Shown: positions 8,101-17,901, counted from the stretch's first letter. The stretch is 64,000 nt of DNA from Streptomyces sp. QL37 (GCF_002941025.1 NZ_PTJS01000001.1:2294001-2358000), one strand, 5' to 3'. Notes: generated from the sequence alone by a model not told the origin. A program made the numbers and translations.

Positions 8101-8862
8101 ATGGAGGAGCTTGCGCGACTCGGCGACGTGAAGCAGGCCGCGGCCGGCCACGGGCAGTTGATCTGGGCCGCCCAGGGACCGGACGGCGAGAGCCTGGGGC
8201 CGGGGGTTCGGGCCTGGCGCCACGGCGCGGCGCTGGCGGTGGCCAGTCCGGACCGGCAGCAGGACCGGCTCGCGGTCAAGGGTGACAGCGCCGACGCGGT
8301 CGTACTGGTGCGGCGGGTCCTGGAGGAGGTCGGCGCGTCCTACCGGCTCCTGGGGGAGGCTGCCCTGATCGATGCGCTGGTACGGCAGCTGCCCGGCCTG
8401 GTGCCTGTCCACAACTTCTTCTGGATGGAGACCACGTCCCCTTCCGGTGCCGCCACCGCGGGCGTGCGGTGGCTGGACACCCGCGAGGAGAAGGAGGCGA
8501 CGTCGCTGTTCGACCGCTTCTTCCCCGACTCCTACGCGCAGCCGGGACGCGCGGGAGTGCGCCGCTGGGCCGGGGTCGTCGGTGAGGTGGACGAAGGCAC
8601 CGGGGTGGAGCCGCTGGCGGTCGCGGCGGACGCGTGGTCCGCGGCCGGGTGCGGATTCATGGGCGGGGTGATCACCCACCCCGTCGCCCGCGGTCGTGGT
8701 CTCGCCCGGGCTGTGTCCGGCTTCGTCCTGGACGCCCTCGTCGACCGCTACGGCCGCGCCGCCCTCATGGTGCTCGCCGGCAATACCCCGGCCATAGCCA
8801 CGTATGAGCGCCTCGGCATGGCCAAGCATCTGTTCGGAGCGGCGCAGATCCCGGCCGGGTGA
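8101..8862 (+). CDS. GNAT family N-acetyltransferase
   Basis: 253 residues. The C-terminal third has the GNAT acetyl-CoA core: GGVITHPVARGRGLARAVS (motif A, R/Q-x-x-G-x-G/A type) followed by VLAGNTPAIATYERLGM (motif B). The N-terminal half has a less conserved beta fold that may bind the substrate. The substrate is unknown. The start is the ATG at 8101; an ATG 7 nt upstream is out of frame. Confidence 0.8.
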   Translation: MEELARLGDVKQAAAGHGQLIWAAQGPDGESLGPGVRAWRHGAALAVASPDRQQDRLAVKGDSADAVVLVRRVLEEVGASYRLLGEAALIDALVRQLPGLVPVHNFFWMETTSPSGAATAGVRWLDTREEKEATSLFDRFFPDSYAQPGRAGVRRWAGVVGEVDEGTGVEPLAVAADAWSAAGCGFMGGVITHPVARGRGLARAVSGFVLDALVDRYGRAALMVLAGNTPAIATYERLGMAKHLFGAAQIPAG

Positions 8863-8911
8863 GGCCGGCCCACCGCGGCGAGCCGACGTGGCCCCGCCTT
8901 GCGGCCCGGGC

Positions 8912-9715
8912 TCAGCGCAGCAGGGCGCCCCGCAGGGTGATGCCGTGCCGTGTGCGCAGCCGCCGCAGCTCCCACATCGCCACCAGGGTGACCGACAGCG
9001 GGCCTCCCAGGGTGAAGGCCACCCGCACCGCGAGCGGCACGCCCTCGTAGGCCCCCCGGAAGACGTCCAGGATCGCGACCTCCCAGACGAGCAGCGTCGC
9101 GAGCAGGGGCGGGACCGTCTCGTGGAGGTCCGCCGTCCGGAAGACGTGCACGAGCGACTGGGCGATGCCGTAGAGCACGAAGGGGGCGAGCCACAGCAGC
9201 CAGGCGCCCAGGGCGAACAGCAGCGCGACCCGCTCCGGCGACGAGGTCCAGTCCGTCTCCTCGGTGACGTAGCCCATCCCGGTGATCAGTCTCGGCGCGG
9301 CGAGAGCGACGAACAGCGCGAGCAGCGCACCGGCGGGTTTGGCCACGCGGCGCAGGAACAGGCCCCGGTTGGGCGGGCGGGCCGCCGCGACGAAGACGGC
9401 GACGGCGACCGGGAAGGTCACCGCCAGCACGATGAGGGTGGTCCGGATCTGGGCGAAGCGGTCGTCCACCACGGCGTCGGCGTCCGACGCCAGCCCGTAG
9501 GACAGCATCATCCAGGTGATGGCGGCGATGCCGACGAGCGTCCGCACGACCTGCGCCCTCTTCACCGCCGGGTCGTGCACACGGTCCGGCCGGGACGGCG
9601 TGAACACCGCACGGCCCACGGCGATCGGGTTGAAGAGTCGTCCGAAGGTCAGCCGGCGCGCCGGCCGGCCTCCCCCGTACGGATTCCACGGTGTGCCGCC
9701 CCCGTCTGCGCTCAT
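8912..9715 (-). CDS. Integral membrane protein of unknown function
   Basis: 267 residues with about five or six hydrophobic segments (including IAAITWMMLSYGLA, LIVLAVTFPVAVAVFVAAA, AGALLALFVALAA, VALLFALGAWLLWLAPFVLYGIAQ) after a Gly/Pro-rich cytoplasmic N-terminus with the stretch NPYGGGRPARRLTFGRLFNP. It is not recognised beyond a conserved actinobacterial membrane protein. It is divergent from the MFS gene at 9938. Confidence 0.7.
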   Translation of the reverse strand: MSADGGGTPWNPYGGGRPARRLTFGRLFNPIAVGRAVFTPSRPDRVHDPAVKRAQVVRTLVGIAAITWMMLSYGLASDADAVVDDRFAQIRTTLIVLAVTFPVAVAVFVAAARPPNRGLFLRRVAKPAGALLALFVALAAPRLITGMGYVTEETDWTSSPERVALLFALGAWLLWLAPFVLYGIAQSLVHVFRTADLHETVPPLLATLLVWEVAILDVFRGAYEGVPLAVRVAFTLGGPLSVTLVAMWELRRLRTRHGITLRGALLR

Positions 9716-9937
9716 CCCCCGGCCTTCCTGTCGCCAGCTTGTGGACCTCTCCAGGAGAATACGCAGACCTCGGGGCGTGAAACCGCCTCTGTCCCGCAGC
9801 AGTTGCGCCGCGGTCGTGTACCGACGGCGACACGCTTAAGGCATCTGACCGATGCGGCCGCACCACCTCAGTCACCAGCATGGCCAGGAGCGCGCCCCGG
9901 CCGGGAGCGCGGGTCACGCGGGTGCGGGGGGTGGACG

Positions 9938-11137
9938 GTGGCATCGGTCGCGGTGGTCCGGGATCGCACGGCCCGGCTCTGCCTCACGGGTCTGCTCGTG
10001 TCCGGGTTCGGCACGTCGGCGATGTGGCTGACCGCGGGCATCTGGGTCAAGTCGCTCACCGGGTCGGACAGTCTGGCCGCCCTGACGGTGTGCGCGATGT
10101 GGGCACCGGTCCTCGTGGGCCCCTCCCTCGGGGCTGTGGCGGACCTGGTGCCCCGCAGGCTCCTGCTGATCACGGTGAACCTGGTGATGGCGGGGCTGAT
10201 GGCCTCGCTCCTCCTCGTCGGCCCGGACCACCGGATCGGTGCGCTCTTCGCGGTCCTGCTCGTCTACGGCGTGAGCGGCGTGCTCCTGGACGCGGCGGAG
10301 GCCGCTCTGGTGGCCCGGGCCGTCGACGCCCGGCTGCTGGGCGACTTCAACGGGCTGCGCACGACGGTCAACGAGGGCATGAAGCTGCTGGCACCCCTGG
10401 CGGGCGCCGGGCTGTACGCGCGGTACGGCGCGGTCCCCGTGGTCGCCCTGGACGCGGTGACGTTCGCCCTGGCCGCGCTGGTCTTCGCGCGGCTGCGGGT
10501 GCGGGAGCCGGCCGGGCCGGCCCGGAAGAGGGCACGGCGGGGCGGTACGGCGGCGGGGATACGGCTGCTGCGCGGTTCGGCGGCCCTCCGGCCGCTGGTG
10601 TACGCCGGAGCGCTGACGATGCTGCTGGCGGGGTTCAACGGCGCGGCGGTGTACGCCGTCGTCGAGACGCTCGGCCGTCCGCCGGCGTACGCGGGAGTGC
10701 TGTACGCCTTCCAGGGCGCGGGCTCCGTGGCCGTCGGACTGCTGGCCGGTCCTCTGCTGCGCCGGATGCCCGAGCGGGGCTTCGCGGCGGCGGGGATCGC
10801 GGTGTTCGCGGTGGCCGTGGGCGCGCGGGCGCTGGGCGGTGACGCGGTGGCCCTCGCGGCGAGCACGGCGATCGGGGCCGGGCTGCCCTGTGTGCTGATC
10901 GCCGCGATGACGGCGGTGCAGCGGGAGACCCCGGACGCGGTGCTGGGCCGCACGGCGGCGGCTGCCAACTCGCTGATGACGGTGCCGAACGCGGTGGCGC
11001 TGGCGGGTGGCGCGGGGCTGGTCGCCGTGGTGGACGTCCGGCTGCTGCTCGCGCTGACGGCGCTCGCGGGGCTGGTCACGGCGGCCCGGCTGGGCTCCGG
11101 CCGGCGCGTCTGCCGCGCCGGCACGGAACCGTCGTAG
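9938..11137 (+). CDS. MFS transporter, about 12 transmembrane segments
   Basis: 399 residues. The typical MFS loop 2-3 motif is present in altered form (GAVADLVPRRLLLITVNLV), with alternating hydrophobic helices along the length and a central basic loop near residues 190-200. It belongs to the EntS/MefA-like group of drug or siderophore exporters. Substrate unknown. The GTG at 9938 was chosen because it lies directly before the first helix; the open frame continues upstream but encodes Arg/Gly-rich non-conserved sequence, judged not coding. Confidence 0.8.
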   Translation: MASVAVVRDRTARLCLTGLLVSGFGTSAMWLTAGIWVKSLTGSDSLAALTVCAMWAPVLVGPSLGAVADLVPRRLLLITVNLVMAGLMASLLLVGPDHRIGALFAVLLVYGVSGVLLDAAEAALVARAVDARLLGDFNGLRTTVNEGMKLLAPLAGAGLYARYGAVPVVALDAVTFALAALVFARLRVREPAGPARKRARRGGTAAGIRLLRGSAALRPLVYAGALTMLLAGFNGAAVYAVVETLGRPPAYAGVLYAFQGAGSVAVGLLAGPLLRRMPERGFAAAGIAVFAVAVGARALGGDAVALAASTAIGAGLPCVLIAAMTAVQRETPDAVLGRTAAAANSLMTVPNAVALAGGAGLVAVVDVRLLLALTALAGLVTAARLGSGRRVCRAGTEPS

Positions 11138-11140
11138 CGC

Positions 11141-12355
11141 TCAGGAGGAGTGCGTCTCCACCCGCTCGCGCGCCTCGGCGCGGGCGCCGGACGCCACCAC
11201 GCGCGAGGTGCCCGGGGCCCGGTCGAGGAGACCCGCCGTGACCGCCACGGCCAGACCGGCCACGGCCAGCACCGCGCCGACCAGGGCCGGAGAGGTCCAG
11301 CCCCAGCCCGCCGCGATGGCGACCCCGCCGAGCCAGGCGCCGCCCGCGTTGGCGAGGTTGAAGGCGGAGTGGTTGGAGGCGGAGGCCAGCGTGGGGGCGT
11401 CCTTCGCCTTGTTCATCACCAGCATCTGCAGCGGTGTGGTCGTCATGAAGCCGACGCCGCCGAGCAGCACCACCATGACCAGCGCCGCCCACTGCACGTG
11501 CACGGTGAAGGGGAAGACGACGAGGACGACGGCCAGGGCACCCAGGGAGCCGTAGAGGGTGGGACGCAGCGCCCGGTCGGTCAGCGGTCCCGCCGCCAGG
11601 GCGCCGAGCGTCATCCCGATGCCGAAGAGGGCGAGGACGAGCGTCACCGAGGACTCGCCGAAGCCCATCGCCTCGGTCGTCATGGACGAGAGGTAGGAGT
11701 AGACGGCGAAGACGCCCGCGAAGCCGAGGACTGCGGTGAGCAGGCCGAGTACGACCTGCTTGTTGCCGAGCGCGCTCAGTTCACGGCGTACGTTCTGGTG
11801 CGCCTCGACGGGGATCTGCGGGACGAGGCGGGCGAGGGCGGCCATCGCGGCCAGCCCGATCACGGCGACCACCATGAACGTGGCACGCCAGCCGAGGTGC
11901 TGTCCCAGCAGGGTGGCGGCGGGGACGCCGACGATGTTGGCCACGGTCAGGCCGAGGAACATCGTGGCGACGGCTCGCGCCTGGCGGCCGTCCGGCACGA
12001 GGCGCGCGGCGACGACCGCGCCGACCCCGAAGAAGGCGCCGTGCGGCAGCCCGGCCAGGAAGCGGCCGGCCAGCAGCCAGCCGAAGTCGGGGGCGAAGGC
12101 GGAGGCGAGGTTGCCCACGGTGAAGACGGCCATCAGCAGCAGGAGCATCCGCTTGCGCGGGATCCTGGAGCCGAGACCGGTGAGCAGCGGGGCACCGAGG
12201 ACGACGCCGATCGCGTACGCCGAGACGAGGTAACCGGCGGTGGGTACGGACGTTCCCAGATCGTCCGCGACGTTGGGCAGCAGCCCCATCATCACGAACT
12301 CGGTGGTGCCGATGCCGAAGGCGCTCACAGCGAGGGCGAGCAGGGCCAGGGGCAT
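11141..12355 (-). CDS. MFS drug/sugar exporter (DHA1, AraJ/Cmx-like)
   Basis: 404 residues with 12 predicted helices. Landmarks are FGIGTTEFVMMGLLPNVADD at the start (classic for DHA1 arabinose/chloramphenicol exporters), SRIPRKRMLLLLM in loop 2-3 and AVATMFLGLTVANIVGVPA in helix 5, which resembles the antiporter motif C. It probably exports small drugs or sugars by proton antiport. Its divergent neighbour, where a TetR repressor is usually found, is only a remnant (12620-12777). Its promoter still contains two short dyads (12446-12465 and 12474-12484). Confidence 0.88.
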   Translation of the reverse strand: MPLALLALAVSAFGIGTTEFVMMGLLPNVADDLGTSVPTAGYLVSAYAIGVVLGAPLLTGLGSRIPRKRMLLLLMAVFTVGNLASAFAPDFGWLLAGRFLAGLPHGAFFGVGAVVAARLVPDGRQARAVATMFLGLTVANIVGVPAATLLGQHLGWRATFMVVAVIGLAAMAALARLVPQIPVEAHQNVRRELSALGNKQVVLGLLTAVLGFAGVFAVYSYLSSMTTEAMGFGESSVTLVLALFGIGMTLGALAAGPLTDRALRPTLYGSLGALAVVLVVFPFTVHVQWAALVMVVLLGGVGFMTTTPLQMLVMNKAKDAPTLASASNHSAFNLANAGGAWLGGVAIAAGWGWTSPALVGAVLAVAGLAVAVTAGLLDRAPGTSRVVASGARAEARERVETHSS

Positions 12356-12445
12356 GGAGAAGACCTTTCGGGCAGGGGGGCCGCCCGGGCCGTGTGGCGG
12401 GCCGGGTGGCGGCGGTGTGTGCGGGAGCGTCGGCTTCGTTGCCGG

Positions 12446-12484
12446 GACGGGTTATGTATCCCGTCGGAACAAAGTCTCTCAGAC
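12446..12484 (-). promoter_or_regulatory. Paired dyads in the promoter of the 11141-12355 MFS gene
   Basis: Two inverted repeats lie 90-130 bp upstream of the MFS start: GACGGG-n8-CCCGTC (12446-12465) and GTCT-CTC-AGAC (12474-12484). Short dyads like these are typical TetR-type operators. The associated regulator appears to have been lost. Confidence 0.35.
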
Positions 12485-12619
12485 GTTTTATGCCCGGACG
12501 TGAACATGCCGTTGCGTCGGGGTGTGATGTCTGCGTCACTCGGTGGGACCGGCCGCCACCTGCCCGCCGCCCGGACAGGCCGCGCACACGGCGCATCCGT
12601 CCGCCGCGACGTGGCCGGC

Positions 12620-12777
12620 GCGGCGCGCGGAGGCCGGCCCGGCTGGCCGCCGGGACGGCCCTGGTCGCCTTCAACACGGTGCTCCGGCGCTGGCGCGACG
12701 GAGCACGGGACCCGGCCGCTCTCACCGACCGGGCCTTCGCGGTCATCGCTCCGGCGCTGGACTCCTCCGGGCGCTGA
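12620..12777 (+). pseudogene. Remnant of a TetR-family regulator (C-terminal end only)
   Basis: The last 45 or so codons before the stop at 12777 read like the end of a TetR ligand-binding domain (ALVAFNTVLRRWRDG followed by LTDRAFAVIAPALD). Upstream in this frame and in the other plus-strand frames there is only Arg/Pro-rich, non-protein-like sequence and no helix-turn-helix. This fits a regulator that lost roughly three quarters of its gene. It sits between two MFS genes, in the place and orientation where a divergent repressor of the 11141-12355 gene would be expected. Confidence 0.4.
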
Positions 12778-13939
12778 GGGCCCCCCGTACGGCGTCCGAG
12801 GACACCGACAGCACCCCCGCCCCCGCGAGCGCCAGGCACATCAGCAGGGCGCTCACCCAGACCGGGGCGCGGAAGCCGAAGCCCGCGCCGAGGGCCAGGC
12901 CGCCGAGCCAGGGGCCGGCCGCGGCACCCACGTTGAAGGCGGCCGTGGCGAAGGAGCCTGCCATCGTCGGGGCGTCGGGAGCCAGGTGGAAGACGCGGGT
13001 GATCAGCGTCGTCCCCGTACCGAAGGCGAGCGCCCCCTGGAGCAGGACGAGGGTGAGGGCCGCCACCGGGTGGGCCGCGGTCAGGGCCAGGGCGGCCCAG
13101 CCGGCGGCCAGAGCGGTCATGCCGAACCCGATGACCGCGTGCGGGCGGGCGTCGGCCAGGCGCCCGGCCAGGGTGACACCGGCGAACGAGCCGACGCCGA
13201 ACAGCGCGAGCACCACGGGCACCCAGCCCGCGCCGAAGCCGGTGACCCGGGTGACCAGCGGTTCCAGGTAGGAGAAGGCGCAGAAGGTCGCCCCCTGCAC
13301 GAGTGCCATCACCAGCAGGGTCAGCAGCAGCCGGGGCCTGCCCAGGGCGCGCAGTTCGCTCCGCGCGCCCACCTGCCGCGGTGCGTCGTCGGGCCGGCCG
13401 CCCGGGACGGCCACGAGCAGCGCGACGGCGGCCGGTACGGAGACGAGGGCCACGGCCCAGAACGCGGAGCGCCAGCCCCACAGTTCCCCGAGCGCCGCCC
13501 CCGCCGGCACACCGACCACGCAGGCGACGGTGACCCCGCCCACGACCACGGCGGTGGCCCGGGCCCGCTGATGGGGCCCTGCCATGGCCAGTGCGGTGAC
13601 CAGCGCCACCGCCCAGAAACCGGCGTTGGCCAGCGCCCCCGCGACCCGGGTGGCGAGCAGCACCCCGTAGCTGGAGGTCAGCGCGCCGACGACATGGGCG
13701 GCGACGAAGACACCGAGGAAGAACAGCAGGGCCCGGCGCCGGGGCCAGCCGCGGCCGGCCAGAGCGGTGAGCGGCGCGCCGACCACCATCCCGACCGCGA
13801 AGGCCGAGGTGAGCAGCCCGGCGGCGCCGAGCGAGACGTCCAGGTCACCGGCGATGCCCGAGAGCAGGCCGGAGAGCATGAACTCCGAAGTGCCCTGGGC
13901 GAAGACCGCCAGCCCGAGCACGTGGACAGCGAATGGCAT
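12743..13939 (-). CDS. MFS transporter, Cmx/CmlR-like (chloramphenicol-type efflux)
   Basis: 398 residues with 12 helices. The N-terminus FAQGTSEFMLSGLLSGIAGD and helix 5 VVVGGVTVACVVGVPAGAAL resemble actinobacterial Cmx/CmlR chloramphenicol exporters. The substrate is a family-based guess. It overlaps the TetR remnant by 35 bp at its 3' end. Just upstream of the start is a small dyad, AAGGG-GTT-CCCTT on the minus strand, which may influence expression. Confidence 0.85.
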   Translation of the reverse strand: MPFAVHVLGLAVFAQGTSEFMLSGLLSGIAGDLDVSLGAAGLLTSAFAVGMVVGAPLTALAGRGWPRRRALLFFLGVFVAAHVVGALTSSYGVLLATRVAGALANAGFWAVALVTALAMAGPHQRARATAVVVGGVTVACVVGVPAGAALGELWGWRSAFWAVALVSVPAAVALLVAVPGGRPDDAPRQVGARSELRALGRPRLLLTLLVMALVQGATFCAFSYLEPLVTRVTGFGAGWVPVVLALFGVGSFAGVTLAGRLADARPHAVIGFGMTALAAGWAALALTAAHPVAALTLVLLQGALAFGTGTTLITRVFHLAPDAPTMAGSFATAAFNVGAAAGPWLGGLALGAGFGFRAPVWVSALLMCLALAGAGVLSVSSDAVRGALSARRSPAPER

Positions 13940-14262
13940 GAGAAGGGAACCCCTTGTACGGAACCGTCGGAGGAACGAGCGGTGTGCAGGGGGATGCGGG
14001 CCGCGCCCGCCTCACGCGCTCAGGCGCGAGGACGGCGACACGGTGGAATGTCCGGTGTTCCTACGGGACATGAGAGCCGGCCCACACCGCCGCGGACGAT
14101 CCGGCGGTGGTCGACGACGCGACGGGGCGAAGCCCGGCGACCGCTGGGGTCGAAGGCTTACGGCGTCACGGACGGGGCCACCGGCGGACCGGCGGCCGGA
14201 GTCTGTCGGACTCGGGGCTGGACATGGCTGAGAGGGTACCGCGTCCGTCGGAGCGGCGGCGC
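13940..14262. other. Intergenic region with no supported gene
   Basis: This 323-bp gap holds the promoter of the minus-strand MFS gene and the 3' flank of the next minus-strand gene. Open frames cross it but have no domain, no ribosome-binding site and Arg-rich composition. I see no RNA gene or strong hairpin in it. Confidence 0.5.
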
Positions 14263-15285
14263 TCAGAGCTGCACGCGGGCGGCGATCGGGAGGTGGTCGC
14301 TGTCCGTGGCGGGGAGGGTCCAGGAGGCGAGGGGCTCGACGCCCCGCACCATGATCTGGTCGATCCGCGCCATCGGGAACGCCGCGGGCCAGCTGAAGCC
14401 GAAGCCGTCGCCCGCCGCGCCCTGGGTGGAGCGCATCTGGGAGGTGACCGCGTGCAGCGAGCGGTCGTTCATCGTGCCGTTCAGGTCGCCGAGCAGGACC
14501 ACCCGCTCCAGCGGTTCGTCGGCGATGGCCTCGCCCAGCGCGTCCGCGCTGTCGTCCCGCTGGTTGGCGGTGAAGCCCGCGTTCAGTTTGACCCGTACGG
14601 AGGGGAGGTGGGCGACGTACACCTTGACCGGGCCCTCGGGGGTCGTGACCGTGGCACGCATCGCGCGGGTCCAGCCCAGCTTGATGTTGACGGGGCTGGA
14701 GTCCGTCACCGGGTACTTGCTCCACAGGCCGACGGTCCCCTGGACGGAGTGGTGCGGATAGCGGTCGGCGAGCGCGTCCTCGTACGCCGCCACCTTGCCG
14801 CCCGGCAGCTCCTGGAGCGCGACGATGTCCGCGCCCGAACCCGCGACCTGCTGGGCGGTGCCCGCGGGGTCGGGGTTGCCCGCGTTGACGTTGTGCGTGG
14901 CGACGGTGAGGTCGCCGCCGGCGCCCGACTTGTCGGCGAAGAGCAGGCCGCCGAAGAGGTTGAGCCAGACCGCGACGGGCAGGACGAGGGCGATCACCGC
15001 CGTCGCGGAGCGGCGTGCGAGACCGAGGAGCAGCAGCAGCGGCACGACCACGCCGAGCCAGGGCAGGAACGTCTCGATGAGGCTGCCCAGGTTGCCGACC
15101 GTGTTCGGGATCTCGGCGTGGAAGACCATCACGACGGTCAGGAGCACCGAGCAGAGCGCCAGGATGATGCCGCGCCGCCAGATTCCCCGGTCGGAGGCCA
15201 GTCTGTGACGCAGGGCCCGGAGCCGGGAGCCCGGCTGCGAACCCGCGCCGGCTTCTTCGGTGTCCGCCCTGTACGCCTGCACCAT
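14263..15285 (-). CDS. Membrane-anchored endonuclease/exonuclease/phosphatase (EEP) family protein
   Basis: 340 residues. The N-terminal third has three membrane helices (GIILALCSVLLTVVMVF; LPWLGVVVPLLLLLGLA; AVIALVLPVAVWLNLFGG). The C-terminal two thirds is an EEP domain facing outside: VATHNVN, the metal-binding Glu in LQELPGG, LLGDLNGT (Asp/Asn) and the closing catalytic motif DSDHLPI. EEP enzymes cleave phosphodiester bonds in nucleic acids, inositol phosphates or sphingolipids. The exported domain suggests an extracellular substrate, which is not known. The start at 15285 was preferred to an in-frame codon 10 residues upstream because GTGAGGAC lies just before it. Confidence 0.85.
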   Translation of the reverse strand: MVQAYRADTEEAGAGSQPGSRLRALRHRLASDRGIWRRGIILALCSVLLTVVMVFHAEIPNTVGNLGSLIETFLPWLGVVVPLLLLLGLARRSATAVIALVLPVAVWLNLFGGLLFADKSGAGGDLTVATHNVNAGNPDPAGTAQQVAGSGADIVALQELPGGKVAAYEDALADRYPHHSVQGTVGLWSKYPVTDSSPVNIKLGWTRAMRATVTTPEGPVKVYVAHLPSVRVKLNAGFTANQRDDSADALGEAIADEPLERVVLLGDLNGTMNDRSLHAVTSQMRSTQGAAGDGFGFSWPAAFPMARIDQIMVRGVEPLASWTLPATDSDHLPIAARVQL

Positions 15286-15452
15286 TGCGCTCGTCCTCAC
15301 TGCCTTGCCGTACACATCACCGCGCCTGACGACCCTAGGCGATGAGCGACGCGGTTCTCGCCGTCGACGACGGCCGTACTGCCATCAGGACGACCGGACC
15401 GGACCGGTGAGTTCCGGCCATGATGACGGATCCGCGGCTTGTGACAGAACCC

Positions 15453-16154
15453 TCACACAGGGGCGGTCGTCGGTTCCACCGCTGTGACCTGCCCCTTCGG
15501 TGAGCGCGGCGCCAGGCCCTGGAGGAGGGCCGCGATGATGCGGTCGGCGAGATCCTCCGGCAGGGGCGCCTCGGGGCGGTGCACGGTACGGACGAGCATG
15601 GGCCCCAGGAAGAGGTCGTTCATGAGCTCCACATCGAGGTCGCCGCGGAGCTCCCCCGCGTCCACCGCCCGCTGCACGGCGGCCAGCATGGCGGCGCGTC
15701 GCGGGCCGAGGACCGTGCTCTGGTACTCGGTCCAGAGCCTCGGGTGCTTCTTCATCTGCACGAACACGTTGTGCAGGAGGGCGGAGGAGCGCTGGGCGAG
15801 ACTCCGCGTACGCATGGACTCCAGCATGATGCGCAGGTCGTCCAGGCCGGCGGTCCCGGAGACGGCGGGGTCGGCCGGCTCCATGTCGCGCAGGACGTCG
15901 ACGAAGAGCTCCTCCTTGCCGCTCCAGCGGCGGTAGATGGTGGCCTTGCCGACCCCGGCGGTACGGGCGATGCGCTCGATGGACAGGCCGTCCAGGGTCT
16001 CCCCCGTCTCCAGCAGCTCCACCACGGCGTCGAGGATCGCCCGCTCCACGGCCGCGCTGCGGGGGCGGCCCCGGCGCGGCTCCGTGTCCTGGCAGGGCGG
16101 GCCCACCGGTCCCTCGGCCGGGTCCCGCGCCGGGTTGTGTGCCGCCTGCCGCAC
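15453..16154 (-). CDS. TetR-family repressor, partner of the adjacent MFS exporter
   Basis: 233 residues. The N-terminal helix-turn-helix includes ILDAVVELLETGE and GVGKATIYRRWSGKEEL; the C-terminal ligand domain is of the TetR_C type (VFVQMKKHPRLWTEYQ). The GTG start at 16154 has a GAGAGG ribosome-binding site. The gene lies about 105 bp downstream of the MFS gene on the same strand, so both are probably in one operon controlled by the 29-bp palindrome at 17902-17930, giving autoregulation with induction by an exported drug. This is inferred from context. Confidence 0.88.
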   Translation of the reverse strand: MRQAAHNPARDPAEGPVGPPCQDTEPRRGRPRSAAVERAILDAVVELLETGETLDGLSIERIARTAGVGKATIYRRWSGKEELFVDVLRDMEPADPAVSGTAGLDDLRIMLESMRTRSLAQRSSALLHNVFVQMKKHPRLWTEYQSTVLGPRRAAMLAAVQRAVDAGELRGDLDVELMNDLFLGPMLVRTVHRPEAPLPEDLADRIIAALLQGLAPRSPKGQVTAVEPTTAPV

Positions 16155-16259
16155 TGGGCCGCCTCTCGCTGCGCCGTCCGCCGTTCACTGTTCGCCGTAC
16201 GTCCCGATTCTCTCCGACCGACCGGAGGCTGTGCGACTCCCCCGGCCGGAACGGCGGGA

Positions 16260-17882
16260 TCAGGACCGGCGCGCCGGAACCTCGGTGGCCTCGGGCGTCC
16301 GGCCCGGGCCGGACGCGTCCGGCTCGAGCCGCGCGCCCTGCCGGCCCGGCAGGAACGCGGCCACCACCGCCACACCGATCAGGGCGACCGCCGCCGAGCC
16401 GAGCGCGGTGACGTGCATGGCCCCGATGAAGGCGTCGTTGGCCGCGGCGATCAGCGGCTTCCCGGCCGGGCCCAGCTTCTGCGCGACGCCGAGGGTCGCC
16501 TCGATGGACTCGCCCGCGACGTCCCGCGCGGCGGCGGGCACGCCGTCGAGGTGGCCCTCGATGTCACCCCGGTAGACCGTGGAGAGCACCGAGCCGAGCA
16601 CGGCGATGCCGAGCGCCCCGCCGACCTGGCGGAACGTGTTGTTGATCGCGGAGCCCGAGCCCGCCCTCTCGCGGGGCAGCGCCTGCATCACGGCGACGGT
16701 GACCGGCGGCATGATGTGGGCCATGCCGGTGCCCTGGACGAAGAAGACCAGGCAGAGGACCCAGAGCGGGGTGTCGGCGTCGAACAGGGCGAAGGCCGCG
16801 AGACCGGCCGCGACGAGGAGCATGCCGACGGTGCAGACCGCCCGCGCCCCGAACCGGTCGACGACCAGCCGGGCGCGCGGCGCGAAGATCATCTGCGCGG
16901 CGGCGAGCGGCAGGATCAGCAGTCCGGACTCCAGCGCGGTGTAGCCGCGCACGCTCTGGAGGTAGAAGGCGGAGAAGAAGGTGACGCCCATCAGCGCGAA
17001 GAAGACCAGCGCGATGGCGGCGATCGCGGCGGAGAAGGCGGGCTTGCGGAAGTAGGAGATGTCGATCGACGGGTGGGGGCTGCGCTTCTCGTGCAGGACG
17101 AAGGCCGCCAGCACCAGCAGGCCGCCGATCAGGGGCGCGAGGACGGTGACGTCGGTGAAGGAGGCGAGTTCGCCGCCGCGGATGATGCCGTAGACCAGCA
17201 GGACCAGGCCGACGATGGACAGGACGACCCCGAGCGGGTCGACGCGGCCGGGCGCGGGGTCCCGGGAGTCGGGCACGAGGACGGCCATGGCGACGAGCGC
17301 GACGACGACCACGGGCACGTTGACCAGGAAGATCGAGCCCCACCAGAAGTGCTCCAGGAGCACCCCGCCGGTGATCGGGCCGATCGCGATGCCGAGGCCG
17401 ACGCTTCCGGCCCAGATGCCGATCGCCTTGGGCTGCTCGTCACGCTCGAAGACGTTCATCAGGACGGCGAGGGTGGCGGGCATCACGAACGCCGCGCCGA
17501 AGCCCATCAGCGCGCGCCAGGTGATGAGTTCGCCGGGCGTGGAGGAGAGGGCGGCCAGGGCCGAGCCGACGCCGAAGACCAGGATTCCGGCCAGCAGCAC
17601 CTTCTTGCGGCCGATGCGGTCGCCCAGCAGACCGGCGGTGAAGAGCAGGCCGGCGAAGACGAGCGTGTAGGAGTTGATGGCCCACTCGAGCTCGCTCTGG
17701 GTGGCGCCGATCCCGGTGGGCGCGGGACTGGCGATCGTCTTCACCGCGACGTTCAGGATCGAGTTGTCCAGGACGACGATGAGCAGGCTGAACATGAGGA
17801 CGCCGAGGACGAGCCAGCGGCGGCGGTGGACCGCCTCCGGGACGCGGGGCGCGGCGGCAGGGGTGCCGGACGGTATGGACAT
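16260..17882 (-). CDS. MFS drug exporter, 14-helix DHA2 (EmrB/QacA) family
   Basis: 540 residues with about 14 hydrophobic helices. Motifs include [20 protein letters not shown] (helix 1, the acidic residue typical of DHA2 proteins), [15 protein letters not shown] (loop 2-3) and helix 5 [20 protein letters not shown], which resembles the antiporter motif C. It would export lipophilic or cationic drugs by proton antiport. The start at 17882 was chosen because the 24 extra codons upstream overlie the operator palindrome and encode its translation ([12 protein letters not shown]), not protein. Confidence 0.92.
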   Translation of the reverse strand: MSIPSGTPAAAPRVPEAVHRRRWLVLGVLMFSLLIVVLDNSILNVAVKTIASPAPTGIGATQSELEWAINSYTLVFAGLLFTAGLLGDRIGRKKVLLAGILVFGVGSALAALSSTPGELITWRALMGFGAAFVMPATLAVLMNVFERDEQPKAIGIWAGSVGLGIAIGPITGGVLLEHFWWGSIFLVNVPVVVVALVAMAVLVPDSRDPAPGRVDPLGVVLSIVGLVLLVYGIIRGGELASFTDVTVLAPLIGGLLVLAAFVLHEKRSPHPSIDISYFRKPAFSAAIAAIALVFFALMGVTFFSAFYLQSVRGYTALESGLLILPLAAAQMIFAPRARLVVDRFGARAVCTVGMLLVAAGLAAFALFDADTPLWVLCLVFFVQGTGMAHIMPPVTVAVMQALPRERAGSGSAINNTFRQVGGALGIAVLGSVLSTVYRGDIEGHLDGVPAAARDVAGESIEATLGVAQKLGPAGKPLIAAANDAFIGAMHVTALGSAAVALIGVAVVAAFLPGRQGARLEPDASGPGRTPEATEVPARRS

Positions 17883-17901
17883 GGCCCAGACTCTAGGCGA
17901 C

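Noticed and set aside
8804..9937. Long 5' extension of the MFS frame
   Set aside because: The extension is low-complexity and antisense to a membrane protein gene; the MFS fold starts after 9938.
11150..14761. A 1203-codon plus-strand open frame antisense to three genes
   Set aside because: Composition is Arg/Gly/Glu/His-rich with no domain, and it is exactly antisense to clear MFS and EEP genes. It is a product of high third-position GC.
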